A stretch of DNA of 64,000 bases from Shewanella sp. ANA-3 (lineage in GTDB: Bacteria; Pseudomonadota; Gammaproteobacteria; Enterobacterales; Shewanellaceae). The stretch is taken from NCBI RefSeq assembly GCF_000203935.1, contig NC_008577.1, positions 1,550,001 through 1,614,000 on the forward strand. The letters run 5' to 3'. Below, one piece after another: positions 46,531 through 56,218 of the stretch. Below the pieces are notes generated by a model. That model saw nothing but the letters and a program-made list of their open reading frames with translations. It ran no database searches and was not told where the DNA came from. The position numbers were made by a program, and so were the translations under genes. How positions within the stretch are numbered: the stretch's first letter is position 1; each line of letters opens with the position of its first letter.

Positions 46531-47406
46531 ATGAAAATATTAGTCACCGGAAGTAATGGCCAAGTAGGTAGCTGCCTAGTAAAACTCTTAAACCAGATAC
46601 CAGAGATTGAATTTTTGGCTGTAGATCGTGAGCAGCTCGATATTACTGACTATGAAGCAGTAAACAAACTGGTTAGTGAATTCAAACCAGATGCCATTAT
46701 TAATGCAGCGGCGCACACGGCTGTTGATAAAGCAGAGCAAGAAGTCGAACTTTCATATGCCATTAACCGTGATGGTCCACAATTTTTAGCCCAAGCCGCC
46801 AATAGTGTTGGTGCAACCATACTACATATCTCAACCGACTATGTATTTGCAGGTGATAAAGTTGGTGAGTATGTTGAAACTGATGAAGTTGCACCGCAAG
46901 GAATATATGGTAAAAGCAAACTCGCAGGCGAACTTGCTGTTGCTGCAGCTTGCCCGCGTCATATTATTATGCGAACTGCTTGGGTATTTTGCGAAACTGG
47001 TAATAACTTTATAAAAACCATGCTTCGATTAGCGCAATCCCGTGATGAACTTGGCGTTGTGGCTGATCAATTTGGTGGCCCAACCTATGCTGGTGATATC
47101 GCCAATACACTTATTGAAATAGCCCAAGCGCTGTATGCAGGCAATACTCACTATGGGATTTATCATTTTTCTGGGTTGCCTCATGTTAGTTGGTATCAAT
47201 TTTCCTGTCAGATCTTTAAGCAGGCCAAGGCTCAGAAGCTCGTTAGTAAAGATATGCTAATAAACGGCATATCCTCTGAACAATACCCGACCCCTGTTAA
47301 ACGTCCTGCTAACTCTAAATTGAGTTGTCGAAAAATTGAGCAAACCTTTGGTGTTAAGCCCTGCGACTGGCAATCGGCTTTAAATAACTTAATGGGTTAT
47401 TTTTAA
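46531..47406 (+). CDS. rmlD: dTDP-4-dehydrorhamnose reductase
   Basis: RmlD catalyses the last step to dTDP-L-rhamnose. The NADPH-binding motif GSNGQVGSCLVKLL is at the N-terminus. The catalytic region HISTDYVFAGDK and the YxxxK motif (YGKSKLAGE) are present. It has 291 residues. No good ribosome site is visible before the ATG. Confidence 0.95.
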   Translation: MKILVTGSNGQVGSCLVKLLNQIPEIEFLAVDREQLDITDYEAVNKLVSEFKPDAIINAAAHTAVDKAEQEVELSYAINRDGPQFLAQAANSVGATILHISTDYVFAGDKVGEYVETDEVAPQGIYGKSKLAGELAVAAACPRHIIMRTAWVFCETGNNFIKTMLRLAQSRDELGVVADQFGGPTYAGDIANTLIEIAQALYAGNTHYGIYHFSGLPHVSWYQFSCQIFKQAKAQKLVSKDMLINGISSEQYPTPVKRPANSKLSCRKIEQTFGVKPCDWQSALNNLMGYF

Positions 47407-47486
47407 ATCATATTAGTTGCTTATTTCACTTCTAACTCATCCCCGGTATTAACAATTAAATTAAAGATTAACTATACACTAATTAT

Positions 47487-48038
47487 ATGAAGATAATTAA
47501 TACTAAAATTCCAGATGTAAAAGTAATTGAACCAAAAGTGTTTGGTGATGAACGTGGTTTTTTCATGGAGACTTGGAACCAGAAGCAATTTGAAAATTTA
47601 GTAACGGGTAAGTCTACTACTTTTGTACAGGATAATCACTCAAAATCTAAAAGGGGTATACTCCGAGGGTTGCATTATCAAACTAAAGATACTCAAGGTA
47701 AATTAGTTAGAGTGATTAGTGGTGAGGTATTTGATGTAGCAGTTGACATCCGTAAGGACTCGCCCACATTCGGACAATGGGTTGGAGAGTATCTTTCTGC
47801 AGAAAATAAGCGCCAGTTATGGATACCAGAAGGTTTTGCTCATGGTTTCTATGTTATTTCTAATGAATGTGAATTTGTCTATAAATGCACGAAATACTAT
47901 AATCCAAATTATGAAAAATGTTTAATATGGAATGATTCTAATCTTCAGATTGATTGGCCTATCCCCGAAACTGAAAGAGTATTGCTTTCATCTAAAGACT
48001 CAAATGGAATACCATTTGATAAAATTCAGTATCTTTAA
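47487..48038 (+). CDS. rmlC: dTDP-4-dehydrorhamnose 3,5-epimerase (first copy)
   Basis: RmlC epimerises dTDP-4-keto-6-deoxyglucose at C3 and C5 before RmlD reduction. The cupin fold motifs are clear: PKVFGDERGFFMETWNQKQF, FVQDNHSKS, RGLHYQ (catalytic His) and WIPEGFAHGFYV. It has 183 residues. The gene is AT-rich. A second rmlC lies at 57096-57632. Confidence 0.95.
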   Translation: MKIINTKIPDVKVIEPKVFGDERGFFMETWNQKQFENLVTGKSTTFVQDNHSKSKRGILRGLHYQTKDTQGKLVRVISGEVFDVAVDIRKDSPTFGQWVGEYLSAENKRQLWIPEGFAHGFYVISNECEFVYKCTKYYNPNYEKCLIWNDSNLQIDWPIPETERVLLSSKDSNGIPFDKIQYL

Positions 48039-48155
48039 TAATATAACTGATAAGATTAGTTGCAAATGCATCTATAAGGTTGGCTTATTGTTATGTTATT
48101 TAGTGTAGATGTTGCAGGTTTATTTTAGCTTTATCTCATACGATGAGAACCTAAT

Positions 48156-49400
48156 GTGTTATATTTTTTAATTGTTTCAGTTATAATTCTTAGAATTACA
48201 TTTTTAAAGTATTTTAATGGTTCTAGAAATATAGGTTACATTTTGCCTTTATTTTTAGAATTAATTTTTATATATCCATTTTTTATTGTAGATATTCTTG
48301 GTTTGAAGTGGAGTATTTATGGTTTTATAGTGTTATATAGTAGTATACTCTCACTTCAAATAGGGTTACTCCCATTGAAATCTCTTCCTAATAATCGAGT
48401 CAACGCGGTTGTTATTAAGAAGAAAATATTATTGAATACGATTTATATTTCAATTCCATTTTACCTTGTCGGTGTTTTAAGTAATTTTTCACTATCTCAG
48501 CTTGCTGATTTTAGTTTGTCAAATTATTTAAGTATTGCAAACTCTAGTGCGCTAGAGCGATATTCTGGAACTCAAGTTCTAACTATCCAGTACAAAATAG
48601 GTTCTATTTTTTGCTACTATGCAATGTTTACTGTTGGTTTTTTAGTTGGAACTAAGTCTGTTAAATGTAATAGTATAAAACATTATTATTTTTTAGCTGT
48701 ATTACTTTTTTTGATTGCACTGCTTGACAGTTTTTTAATGGCTGCAAGAGCAGGAATGATGATGATGTCATTTTGCTTTTTTTCATCCTATTTCGTTACA
48801 TCTCAATACTTAAAGTCTGGAAAGTTAATTGCAATTTCGATTCCTATTATATTCAAGTTGCTTTCTGTGTTTTTTTTAATATTTGGTTTTTTTCTTGTTA
48901 TACAGATATTTCGTGGCGGAAAAGAAGATTATGATTTTTTAAATATTGTTAATCATCTTCTTACATGGTTTATCGGCCATATTTCTGCATTTTCAAATTG
49001 GATTGATGCTTATGATTTATACACAAAACCTAATTTAGGTTTTAGCACATTGGCTGGTATATCCGATTTAATAGGTGTTAAGGAGCGAGATTCAGGAATA
49101 TACGTTGCGACCGATATTGGTGAAGGACGTTTAACAAATATATATACTAGCTTGAGGCCATTAATTGAAGATTATTCAATATTGGGTGTTTTTGTTGTTT
49201 ATACAATATTTGGCCTGATTTTCTCATTTTTTATTAAGACTAAGCATATGCAATTTAAGGGCGTTCTATTTATATGCTGTGTTGGAATAACCGTGTATTT
49301 GTGTTGGTCTTTTGTGACCAGTATTTTTGTGTACAATACAATATTATTTTCCTTTTTTTGTTTTTCTCTAGCTTCATTGTTTTTTGTTAAGTTTAAATGA
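48156..49400 (+). CDS. wzy: O-antigen polymerase (Wzy-like)
   Basis: The 414-residue protein is very hydrophobic, with about eleven predicted membrane segments and a large periplasmic loop in the second half (about 280-335, containing GFSTLAGISDLIGV). Its size, topology and place between rml genes and glycosyltransferases fit Wzy, which polymerises O-units on the periplasmic side. Wzy proteins share little sequence, so the call is by topology and context. The start is GTG. The AT content is very high. Confidence 0.75.
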   Translation: MLYFLIVSVIILRITFLKYFNGSRNIGYILPLFLELIFIYPFFIVDILGLKWSIYGFIVLYSSILSLQIGLLPLKSLPNNRVNAVVIKKKILLNTIYISIPFYLVGVLSNFSLSQLADFSLSNYLSIANSSALERYSGTQVLTIQYKIGSIFCYYAMFTVGFLVGTKSVKCNSIKHYYFLAVLLFLIALLDSFLMAARAGMMMMSFCFFSSYFVTSQYLKSGKLIAISIPIIFKLLSVFFLIFGFFLVIQIFRGGKEDYDFLNIVNHLLTWFIGHISAFSNWIDAYDLYTKPNLGFSTLAGISDLIGVKERDSGIYVATDIGEGRLTNIYTSLRPLIEDYSILGVFVVYTIFGLIFSFFIKTKHMQFKGVLFICCVGITVYLCWSFVTSIFVYNTILFSFFCFSLASLFFVKFK

Positions 49401-49494
49401 CTAAAAACTAACATTTAGAGTGCAACTCTGCACAAAAGGGGCATAAATTGCAAATACAAAAATCTTCCTCAAATTTTAAGTGGTGTAAATTTAA

Positions 49495-50250
49495 ATGAAA
49501 ATATTTATTGCTGTAAATTATGGGACAAGTAACCTTGTTTCTGGCTGGGTCGAAAATATTAGACGTTTTGATATGGATGCGGTTATCATTATCGTTAATA
49601 ATTTTAAATCAATCAGCGAGCTTAATAAGATAAGATCTATTTCAGCTGAATATAATATAACTTTGTTAGAAATCGATAATGTCGGATATGGTCGTGCATT
49701 AAATCATGCATTGAGCTATTGTAAACAGAATTTAGACTATTGTAATTCTGTTTTTTTTGTTGGTAATCTAGACATAATATATGAACACATTCCTGAAAAT
49801 TATCATGATGGGAGATATGTTTATATATCTACTGCTTTAGAGGGGAGTAGGAATAGAAATCCATTTTTGACTAAACTGCAAAAGAAATTTTTATTTTTAC
49901 ATAGAATCACTTTAAAAACAGACTTGGTATTTTTCTTGCTGTGTAATACTATTATTCTAAAATTAATTGGTTTTTTACCTAGCGATATATGGACTTTACA
50001 TGGTTCTCTTTTTACTTTTAATGGAAAATGTATTGCAAATGGAGAGTTGATTTTTAATGATAAATCATTTTTATATTCTGAAGAACTAGAGTTTGGTTCT
50101 TATATGGAAAAGTATAAATGTGCCTTTGTTAAAACAAAAATTATTTATAAGCATGATGCGCATGCAGCAACAGGCAGCTTAATTAGTTCAAAAAGGCAGT
50201 TCTTGAATATATGGCGCCCTTCGTTCATTAATTGGTTATCAAGATGGTAA
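49495..50250 (+). CDS. Putative glycosyltransferase (GT2-like)
   Basis: The 251-residue protein has the outline of a small GT-A transferase: N-terminal KIFIAVNYGTSNLVSGWVEN, the VGYGRALNHALSYC helix that resembles rhamnosyltransferase-type GT2 enzymes, and an acidic FVGNLDIIYEHIP site that may replace DxD. A hydrophobic stretch lies near residue 140-160. The donor is unknown; dTDP-rhamnose is a reasonable guess from the cluster. It overlaps the next gene by 7 bp. Confidence 0.7.
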   Translation: MKIFIAVNYGTSNLVSGWVENIRRFDMDAVIIIVNNFKSISELNKIRSISAEYNITLLEIDNVGYGRALNHALSYCKQNLDYCNSVFFVGNLDIIYEHIPENYHDGRYVYISTALEGSRNRNPFLTKLQKKFLFLHRITLKTDLVFFLLCNTIILKLIGFLPSDIWTLHGSLFTFNGKCIANGELIFNDKSFLYSEELEFGSYMEKYKCAFVKTKIIYKHDAHAATGSLISSKRQFLNIWRPSFINWLSRW

Positions 50251-50924
50251 TATCATTTGTTGTCGCTATTTTTATAGCCATGTCAATTATTGTGGAGTCT
50301 TTAGGTGTTTGGCTTCGATATGTAGGCTCGCTATACGATGAACCAGCTTTAGGTTACTCTTCGCATGTAAGGCTCGCAACTCTCGGTCGATTTTTCATTT
50401 TAATCTCTGCGCCTTTACTTGGTTTACTAATAGATAATGGTATTGACTCAAAAAGCATAGCATATATAGGTTTTTTGACTTTTTTGCTTGTTTTTGTATT
50501 TTTACTGATAAGTTTTAACGTGAGAGTTACCGAATTTATCTTTAAAATATATCATCTTTTGAATAGAGAAACTTTGTCATCAGGTGTAAAAAATGACTTT
50601 GCTAAATCATTTTTTAAAATTACGGTTAATAAAAAGTTAGTTTTGTGCTCGAGTTTTTCATTTTTAATGACAGCTAGTGGTATTTTAATTGTAAATTATT
50701 TAGCTACTATTTTTATTGATAATAGAGCGATGATTGTCCAGATGTCGGCTTTTATTACTATGTTTGGCACTTTGATTCATGCTTTCTTGGTAGATCCAGT
50801 TTTAGCAAGGAATTGTGATGAAAATATTGGGAATGCATTATCTGCTATAGTAAGTTTTATTTATGGGAGATTATTTTCATCTATTTTATTAACATTGTTT
50901 TTTGGCTTTTTGGGATTGTTATGA
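50244..50924 (+). CDS. Amj-like (DUF2837) membrane protein, candidate O-unit flippase
   Basis: This 226-residue integral membrane protein has about six hydrophobic segments. The region ESLGVWLRYVG, then RLATLGRFFILISAPLLGLLID, and the C-terminal MFGTLIHAFLVDPVLARNCDE resemble the layout I recall for Amj (DUF2837), the alternative lipid II flippase of Bacillus. It is too short for a 12-14-helix Wzx. It overlaps both neighbours (7 bp and 4 bp), so it is translated with the two transferases. I infer a role in flipping undecaprenyl-linked O-units, because the cluster has no other flippase. The family match was made from memory and needs a profile search. Confidence 0.6.
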   Translation: MVISFVVAIFIAMSIIVESLGVWLRYVGSLYDEPALGYSSHVRLATLGRFFILISAPLLGLLIDNGIDSKSIAYIGFLTFLLVFVFLLISFNVRVTEFIFKIYHLLNRETLSSGVKNDFAKSFFKITVNKKLVLCSSFSFLMTASGILIVNYLATIFIDNRAMIVQMSAFITMFGTLIHAFLVDPVLARNCDENIGNALSAIVSFIYGRLFSSILLTLFFGFLGLL

Positions 50925-51691
50925 ATGAAAGAGTAATCTATTTACGTTTGGTTGGTGGGCTTGGTAATCAATTGTATCAATTTGCTTTCGCTTATTATCT
51001 TAGAGAAAGATTCGATTTTGATAAAATTAAAATTGATACTAGCGGAATGTCAACTTACAATGAGTTTTGGGGGGTGCTTCTTGATATTGTTATATCTCAA
51101 AAAAAAATATCAAACTTTGTTGAATATGGCGAATTTCCTATTCTTAAATATAGAATTCCGAAAATTGCAAAAAAAATTAAATTAGATTTGTCAAGGTTTG
51201 GTTTTATATCAGATTGCATCGATGAATCAATATTGTCAGACAGAAATTTACCTAAGAATTTAGTTTTAGACGGTTATTTTGAAAAAGTAGCTATTAGATT
51301 TGATTATAAGGATATTTTGAAGCCTATACTGAGAGACGATCTATTTATTGATTTGCCTTCTAATTTGGTTGTTATAAATGTTAGAGGTGGAGAATTTGTA
51401 AGGATTGGTTTGTCCAGTGGATCTGATAGAGAGTATTATAAAAAATCAATCTCTGAAATTAAGCTTGTGATTCCTAATCCAGTATTTCACTTGATAACAG
51501 ATGATGTTGTTTATGCTACTAAACTCTTGGAAGGTATCTGCATTTTTGATGAAATTCATACTCCAGATCCTGTGAGCAATTTTAAATATCTATTTTCTGC
51601 TAAAAATAAGATCTTGTCTCAATCAACTTTCGCTAAATGGGCAGGCTTTTTAGGTGAGCAGAATAATGTTTTTTATTATTCTGAATTTTAG
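50921..51691 (+). CDS. GT11-like (alpha-1,2-fucosyltransferase family) glycosyltransferase
   Basis: The N-terminal VGGLGNQLYQFAFAYYLRE motif is characteristic of family GT11. The family motif HxRRxD near the nucleotide-binding site appears here as NVRGGE (about residue 150). The C-terminal ILSQSTFAKWAGFLG fits the conserved SxxSFSxWxA motif. It has 256 residues, somewhat short. GT11 enzymes usually use GDP-L-fucose, yet no gmd, fcl or manC gene lies in this window, so the donor is uncertain. It overlaps the Amj-like gene by ATGA. Confidence 0.8.
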   Translation: MNERVIYLRLVGGLGNQLYQFAFAYYLRERFDFDKIKIDTSGMSTYNEFWGVLLDIVISQKKISNFVEYGEFPILKYRIPKIAKKIKLDLSRFGFISDCIDESILSDRNLPKNLVLDGYFEKVAIRFDYKDILKPILRDDLFIDLPSNLVVINVRGGEFVRIGLSSGSDREYYKKSISEIKLVIPNPVFHLITDDVVYATKLLEGICIFDEIHTPDPVSNFKYLFSAKNKILSQSTFAKWAGFLGEQNNVFYYSEF

Positions 51692-51733
51692 TTAGTGTCA
51701 AGAGATATTTGTTTTTTTGGGGAGTTAGATGCT

Positions 51734-52900
51734 ATGAAGATTGCTATAGCCGGTACAGGTTATGTAGGTTTATCAAATTCTGTACTCTTAGCGCAGAATC
51801 ATAAAGTGACCGCAGTCGATGTTGTTGATTATAAAGTTGAATTAATTAATAATCGTAAGTCTCCGATTGTTGATGCTGAAATTGAATATTTTTTAGCTAA
51901 TTATGAACTTGATTTAACTGCGACTTTAGATAGACAACTTGCATATCAAGATGCTGACTTTGTTATTATTGCCACACCAACAGATTATGATCCAAAGACT
52001 AATTATTTTAATACTTCATCTGTTGAATCTGTTATTCAAGATGTTTTAATGATTAATCCGAATGCTGTTATGGTGATTAAGTCTACGGTTCCTGTTGGGT
52101 TTACCGCTAAAGTTAAACAAAAATACAATTGTGATAATATTCTTTTTTCACCTGAGTTTTTGCGCGAGGGTAAGGCACTTTATGATAATTTGCACCCATC
52201 ACGTATCATTGTTGGTGAACGCTCAGAACGCGCTGAAGTTTTTGCAAATTTATTAGTGCAAGGTGCGATTAAACAAGATATTCAAGTGTTATTTACTGAT
52301 TCTATTGAAGCTGAAGCGGTTAAATTATTCTCTAATACATATCTCGCGATGCGTGTTGCTTACTTTAATGAGCTTGATACTTACGCTGAAGCCCATGGTT
52401 TAAACACTCGTCAAATTATCGAGGGTGTATGTTTAGATCCTCGTATTGGAAATCATTACAATAATCCGTCGTTTGGGTATGGTGGTTATTGTTTGCCTAA
52501 AGATACCAAGCAACTTAGAGCCAATTACGCCGATGTACCTAATAGTATTATTGGCGCGATTGTTGAGTCGAACACTACGCGTAAAGATTTTATCGCGGAT
52601 TCTATTTTAAGTCGTAATCCTAAAGTTGTCGGCATTTATCGACTGATCATGAAGGCTGGTTCCGATAATTTTAGAGCTTCGAGCATTCAAGGCATAATGA
52701 AGCGTATTAAGGCTAAGGGGATTGAAGTTGTCATTTATGAACCCGTTTTAAATGAGTCGGAGTTTTTCCACTCGAGGGTTATAACTGACCTTGCTGAATT
52801 TAAAGCGAAAGCGGATGTGATTGTTTCTAATCGTATGGCTAATGAACTCGCAGATGTTGCTGATAAACTATATACACGCGATTTATTTGGTAGTGATTAA
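51734..52900 (+). CDS. ugd: UDP-glucose 6-dehydrogenase
   Basis: Ugd oxidises UDP-glucose to UDP-glucuronate, a donor for acidic polysaccharides or for lipid A modification. ATG 51734 gives 388 residues, the E. coli Ugd length, starting [20 protein letters not shown]. The catalytic cysteine is in [21 protein letters not shown] ribosome site precedes this ATG; longer starts add 13 non-family residues. It is the last gene of the cluster and is followed by a terminator. Confidence 0.95.
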   Translation: MKIAIAGTGYVGLSNSVLLAQNHKVTAVDVVDYKVELINNRKSPIVDAEIEYFLANYELDLTATLDRQLAYQDADFVIIATPTDYDPKTNYFNTSSVESVIQDVLMINPNAVMVIKSTVPVGFTAKVKQKYNCDNILFSPEFLREGKALYDNLHPSRIIVGERSERAEVFANLLVQGAIKQDIQVLFTDSIEAEAVKLFSNTYLAMRVAYFNELDTYAEAHGLNTRQIIEGVCLDPRIGNHYNNPSFGYGGYCLPKDTKQLRANYADVPNSIIGAIVESNTTRKDFIADSILSRNPKVVGIYRLIMKAGSDNFRASSIQGIMKRIKAKGIEVVIYEPVLNESEFFHSRVITDLAEFKAKADVIVSNRMANELADVADKLYTRDLFGSD

Positions 52901-52926
52901 CAATTATTTCATTTGCTATCTTATTT

Positions 52927-52951
52927 AAAGGCCGGAGTGTATTCGGCTTTT
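52927..52951 (+). terminator. Terminator after ugd
   Basis: AAAGGCCG pairs with CGGCTTTT (one G-U pair) around a GAGTGTATT loop, and a T-run follows. It lies 27 bp after the ugd stop and probably ends the polysaccharide transcript. Confidence 0.75.
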
Positions 52952-53062
52952 TATGAGTTTTTTTCTACGCCTCTTTTGGGTATCAGTTTTGCAATCGGTG
53001 GTAAGGATTTACTATTTTTGAAGCGTCTCAAAGTGCTTCTCTAGACACTATAACTTAACTCT

Positions 53063-53824
53063 TCATATATCGTTCCTTATTATAATGATGCGCAGTACCT
53101 GACATTGTTTATTGCGAATTCGGTGCTGGTTTTTTATATCTGTATGCTCAACTTCTGGTCGTTCAGCGTTTGAAAGGGGTGCTTTGAGAGCAGTACCTTC
53201 TTGTGGATGTATTTCTGACAGCTGCGTTTTTGAATCTGGCCATTGTAGGCATTGCATCATATCGTAACGTTTAAGTTGAATAGTTTGTCCCTGATAAAAA
53301 AGGTTCAGCGGTTCAAGGCATAATAACCATTGTTGTAGTTCGTTGTTGTGTGGGTTCGTTTGTTGATGGACATTATCTTCACGACTGGTTTTGGTGGGTT
53401 CAAGACTGAAGGGGCCATCCAATTCCAGCGGTTCAATACGTGAGCGGTATTTTCCGCGCCTCGTCATCACATTAAAGTCTAGGATCTGGCTATCTAATAG
53501 TTTGCTCTCTATTTGAGTTTCCCCGCTAAAGCACAATGGAGGATCGTTCGGGCGCAGAACGATTTCATCCGATTGCCCTAAATCATTCCCCTTGATGTGT
53601 AGTCTTACCCCTTCACCTTCCAATATACATAGCTGTCTATCGATGCCGTGGAAGAGTGAGAAGGGAGCATCGCTCGAAATGGTGGCGATGCTGATCCTAA
53701 AATCAAAGTTGCTGAGATCTGCCCCCTTTGGCCATATCAACAGTTGCTTAGTGCTGCCACCACCGTTTTTCCATAAGCTCGATTCGCATTCTTCATAACG
53801 GATGATCCGGATATTGGGATTCAA
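53063..53824 (-). CDS. HutD/Ves family cupin protein
   Basis: HutD-family proteins are bicupin proteins linked to histidine utilisation (HutD) or cold growth (Ves). The N-terminal LWKNGGGSTKQLLIWP motif and the FDFRISIATISSDAPFSLFHGIDRQLCILEG stretch are typical. The best start is TTG at 53824; no early ATG is available. The last ~50 residues are unlike the family and polar. No hut genes are in the window, so the role here is unknown. Confidence 0.8.
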   Translation of the reverse strand: MNPNIRIIRYEECESSLWKNGGGSTKQLLIWPKGADLSNFDFRISIATISSDAPFSLFHGIDRQLCILEGEGVRLHIKGNDLGQSDEIVLRPNDPPLCFSGETQIESKLLDSQILDFNVMTRRGKYRSRIEPLELDGPFSLEPTKTSREDNVHQQTNPHNNELQQWLLCLEPLNLFYQGQTIQLKRYDMMQCLQWPDSKTQLSEIHPQEGTALKAPLSNAERPEVEHTDIKNQHRIRNKQCQVLRIIIIRNDI

Positions 53825-53919
53825 TTTAAGCTTCTCTTTTTATTATGGATTGTTTCAGTACAGAGGATACCTACTTCGGCGCATAATGCAGTGGCGTATC
53901 GCAGCTACTGCGTTTACAG

Positions 53920-54372
53920 CTAAATCTCTTTCTTCTTCAAAATGTAATGATCTGCTAGTTCGCCACTTACCCGATTACCTTCCATATCTAACATAAACAG
54001 TTGGTTTTCTCCTACCAAGTATTTAGTGCCATCGGATAAGGTGATTTTTGAGCCATTGCTATCCCAGTCAAATTTTCCTGCCACTTTAAAGATGGACTCA
54101 TCTTTACCCAAGTAAATACTCTTTAATTCAAAGCTATTATCCGCTTGGAGCGTGAGTGTGGTTTGGATCCCTTCGCAACTTGCACAGGGGATAACGCCTT
54201 CATATACTCCGGGCCAATCAAGCGCATTTTGGCTGGTATCGCCAAGTGGTAGGTTTGTTTGCGTATCTTGATGTGGCGCAGCGACAGGCTCATTAGCCAC
54301 TGTCTTAGCTGGCTCACTGCATGCGGTAATCATTAAAGCGAGAAGGGCGAGTGATATCTGTGAAAGTTTCAT
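53920..54372 (-). CDS. NlpE-like outer-membrane lipoprotein
   Basis: The 150-residue product begins with a lipoprotein signal (SLALLALMITAC, lipobox LMITAC). A single NlpE N-terminal-type beta domain follows, with the CxxC motif in GVIPCASCEGIQTTL. NlpE senses surface contact and envelope stress through Cpx in enterics; small NlpE-like proteins are common in marine gammaproteobacteria. I start it at ATG 54372; an upstream extension to 54438 would put 22 residues before the signal peptide. Confidence 0.85.
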   Translation of the reverse strand: MKLSQISLALLALMITACSEPAKTVANEPVAAPHQDTQTNLPLGDTSQNALDWPGVYEGVIPCASCEGIQTTLTLQADNSFELKSIYLGKDESIFKVAGKFDWDSNGSKITLSDGTKYLVGENQLFMLDMEGNRVSGELADHYILKKKEI

Positions 54373-54736
54373 ATTGATCTTAACCGTTTGATTAATTGAC
54401 TGTCGTGTGATGATAACCGCCATCATTACGGGTTCCAACCTTATTTATGTCTGGTGTTTCTTTGAGTGTCTTAATGTTAAAGACGGACTTTATGTGTTTG
54501 AACTTCATTACGAGTTCAGCAAAAAATGTGCTAAGTGTTGGGTGATTTTTTATCGGCGAGTTTAGGCAAAGCAGCAGTAGGCATTGATCTGCAAAACCAA
54601 TTGTAACTAGCGAGTGCATCTCAACTAGTGTGTTTGCAGATTGAATCTATACTAAAGAGAACCACTTAAGCTTAGGTCACCAAGTTTATTGCCTCATTTT
54701 TAAGTCAGGCGGTACCACGCGGGGTAAATCTGCATT
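54373..54736. other. Divergent promoter region, nlpE-like / histidine kinase
   Basis: This 364-bp gap contains the control regions of two divergent genes. TATACT at 54648-54653 is a possible -10 box for the kinase gene with a weak -35. A 75-codon antisense frame (54392-54619) has no recognisable features. I see no strong terminator or repeat. Confidence 0.5.
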
Positions 54737-56098
54737 ATGACACGTATGTTAGACAGGATTTTATTCGATGTAAGCCGTTCATCCATTATTGATGGTGGCG
54801 ATCTTGTTGAGGCCTCACAACTTATCGTGACATCTGTGTGCCAAGGGTTAAAAATCACCCGTGCTGGCATTTGGTTATGGAGTGAAGATCACCAAAGTAT
54901 GCATTGCTTTTACCTGCTCGATAATATGCACAGGCAAGAGGCGTTGATATTAACTCGGCAGGATTATCCACATTATTTCAGTCTATTAGATAATGAGCGC
55001 GCTATTGTCGCGAATCATGCGCAAACAGATGGGGCGACCCATGAGTTTGTTAGTGCCTACTTAGTCCCTAATCGTATTAGTTCTCTGTTAGATAGTCCCA
55101 TACGTCATCGCGGAAAAATGGTCGGCATTATCTGCTCCGAGCATCAAGGTGTGCCTCGAGAATGGACGCGTGACGAAAGAGCCTTTGCTTCTGCTTTGGC
55201 CGATTTATTCGGCCGAGCGATGAGCGCAAAGGAAATTTTGGATTATCAGCATCAATTAAAGGCTATTAATGCGGATTTGGAGGTCCAGGTTGAGCAGCGA
55301 ACGCAAGAACTTGAAACTGCATTATCGGATTTACGCTCAATACAACACCATTTAGTTGAAAACGAGAAAATGGCGGCTTTAGGAAGTTTGGTTGCAGGGG
55401 TTGCGCACGAGGTCAATACGCCTCTAGGGATTGCCGTGACATCCGTAACCCATTGTTTAGATGAAGTGGCACTGCTGAAAACGGCTTTTGAGCAAAACGA
55501 GTTGGATGAGGATAAATTTTTATCCTTTATCAATACCATGCAGGATGGTTTAGGGTTGATTGAGCGCAATCTTTCGCGAGCAGCGGAGTTAGTCCATAAC
55601 TTTAAGCGCACCGCCGCAGACCAATCGGTGCTAGAACGTGAGCGGTTTAATTTAAAGACCTATATTTTCCAAATTTTCAGCTCATTAAGGCCGCTAATGC
55701 GTAAGAAGAATATTGTCTTGAACGTGGAGCTTGATGACGACATCTTTATCGAATCTTACCCTGGTGCCATCGCACAGATTTTCACTAATTTAGTGGCCAA
55801 TAGCTTTCGCCATGGATTTCCTGAGAGTTTTACGGGGGATAAAAGCATCACTATTCGAGTACAAAAACAAGACTCGAACATTTGTATGCAGTATCAAGAT
55901 AATGGGGTAGGGATGAGCGATGAGGTTAAACTGAAAGCCTTCGAGCCTTTTTTCACTACCGCACGTAAAGACGGCGGCACAGGTCTTGGTATGTCTATTA
56001 TTTATAATCTGGTGACGCAAAAACTTCATGGCACCATTTTGCTAGCCTCATCCCCAGATCAAGGTGTGAAGGTCGAAATACAGATCCCTGAGAAATAA
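54737..56098 (+). CDS. Cytoplasmic GAF-domain sensor histidine kinase (orphan)
   Basis: The 453-residue protein has an N-terminal GAF domain (about 25-165), a coiled coil ([24 protein letters not shown]), a HisKA-like region with the phospho-accepting His in [11 protein letters not shown] (about residue 225), and an HATPase domain ([27 protein letters not shown]). There is no transmembrane segment, so the signal is intracellular. No response regulator gene is adjacent. The ligand and partner are unknown. Confidence 0.88.
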   Translation: MTRMLDRILFDVSRSSIIDGGDLVEASQLIVTSVCQGLKITRAGIWLWSEDHQSMHCFYLLDNMHRQEALILTRQDYPHYFSLLDNERAIVANHAQTDGATHEFVSAYLVPNRISSLLDSPIRHRGKMVGIICSEHQGVPREWTRDERAFASALADLFGRAMSAKEILDYQHQLKAINADLEVQVEQRTQELETALSDLRSIQHHLVENEKMAALGSLVAGVAHEVNTPLGIAVTSVTHCLDEVALLKTAFEQNELDEDKFLSFINTMQDGLGLIERNLSRAAELVHNFKRTAADQSVLERERFNLKTYIFQIFSSLRPLMRKKNIVLNVELDDDIFIESYPGAIAQIFTNLVANSFRHGFPESFTGDKSITIRVQKQDSNICMQYQDNGVGMSDEVKLKAFEPFFTTARKDGGTGLGMSIIYNLVTQKLHGTILLASSPDQGVKVEIQIPEK

Positions 56099-56218
56099 GC
56101 TTAGATATTGTTTAGGCGACAATGCGATCTTGTTGAAGACCTCGTGCCATTCAGCTTTATCGGCATTTATATGCTACAATCATCCCTTCACTTTGACTCA
56201 CTAATCCTTGATATATCA

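Noticed and set aside
48156..49400. Assignment as Wzx flippase
   Set aside because: The large periplasmic loop and placement fit Wzy better; Wzx proteins have 12-14 evenly spaced helices with short loops.
51695..51733. Longer N-terminus for Ugd
   Set aside because: The extra 13 residues are not in the family, and GGGGAG is placed for ATG 51734.
54392..54619. 75-codon minus-strand frame upstream of the NlpE-like gene
   Set aside because: It overlaps the likely promoter region and runs into the lipoprotein start; the composition is not protein-like.
56108..56218. Longer N-terminus for the second RmlA
   Set aside because: It would add 37 residues before the canonical MRKGILLAGG start and begins at TTG.
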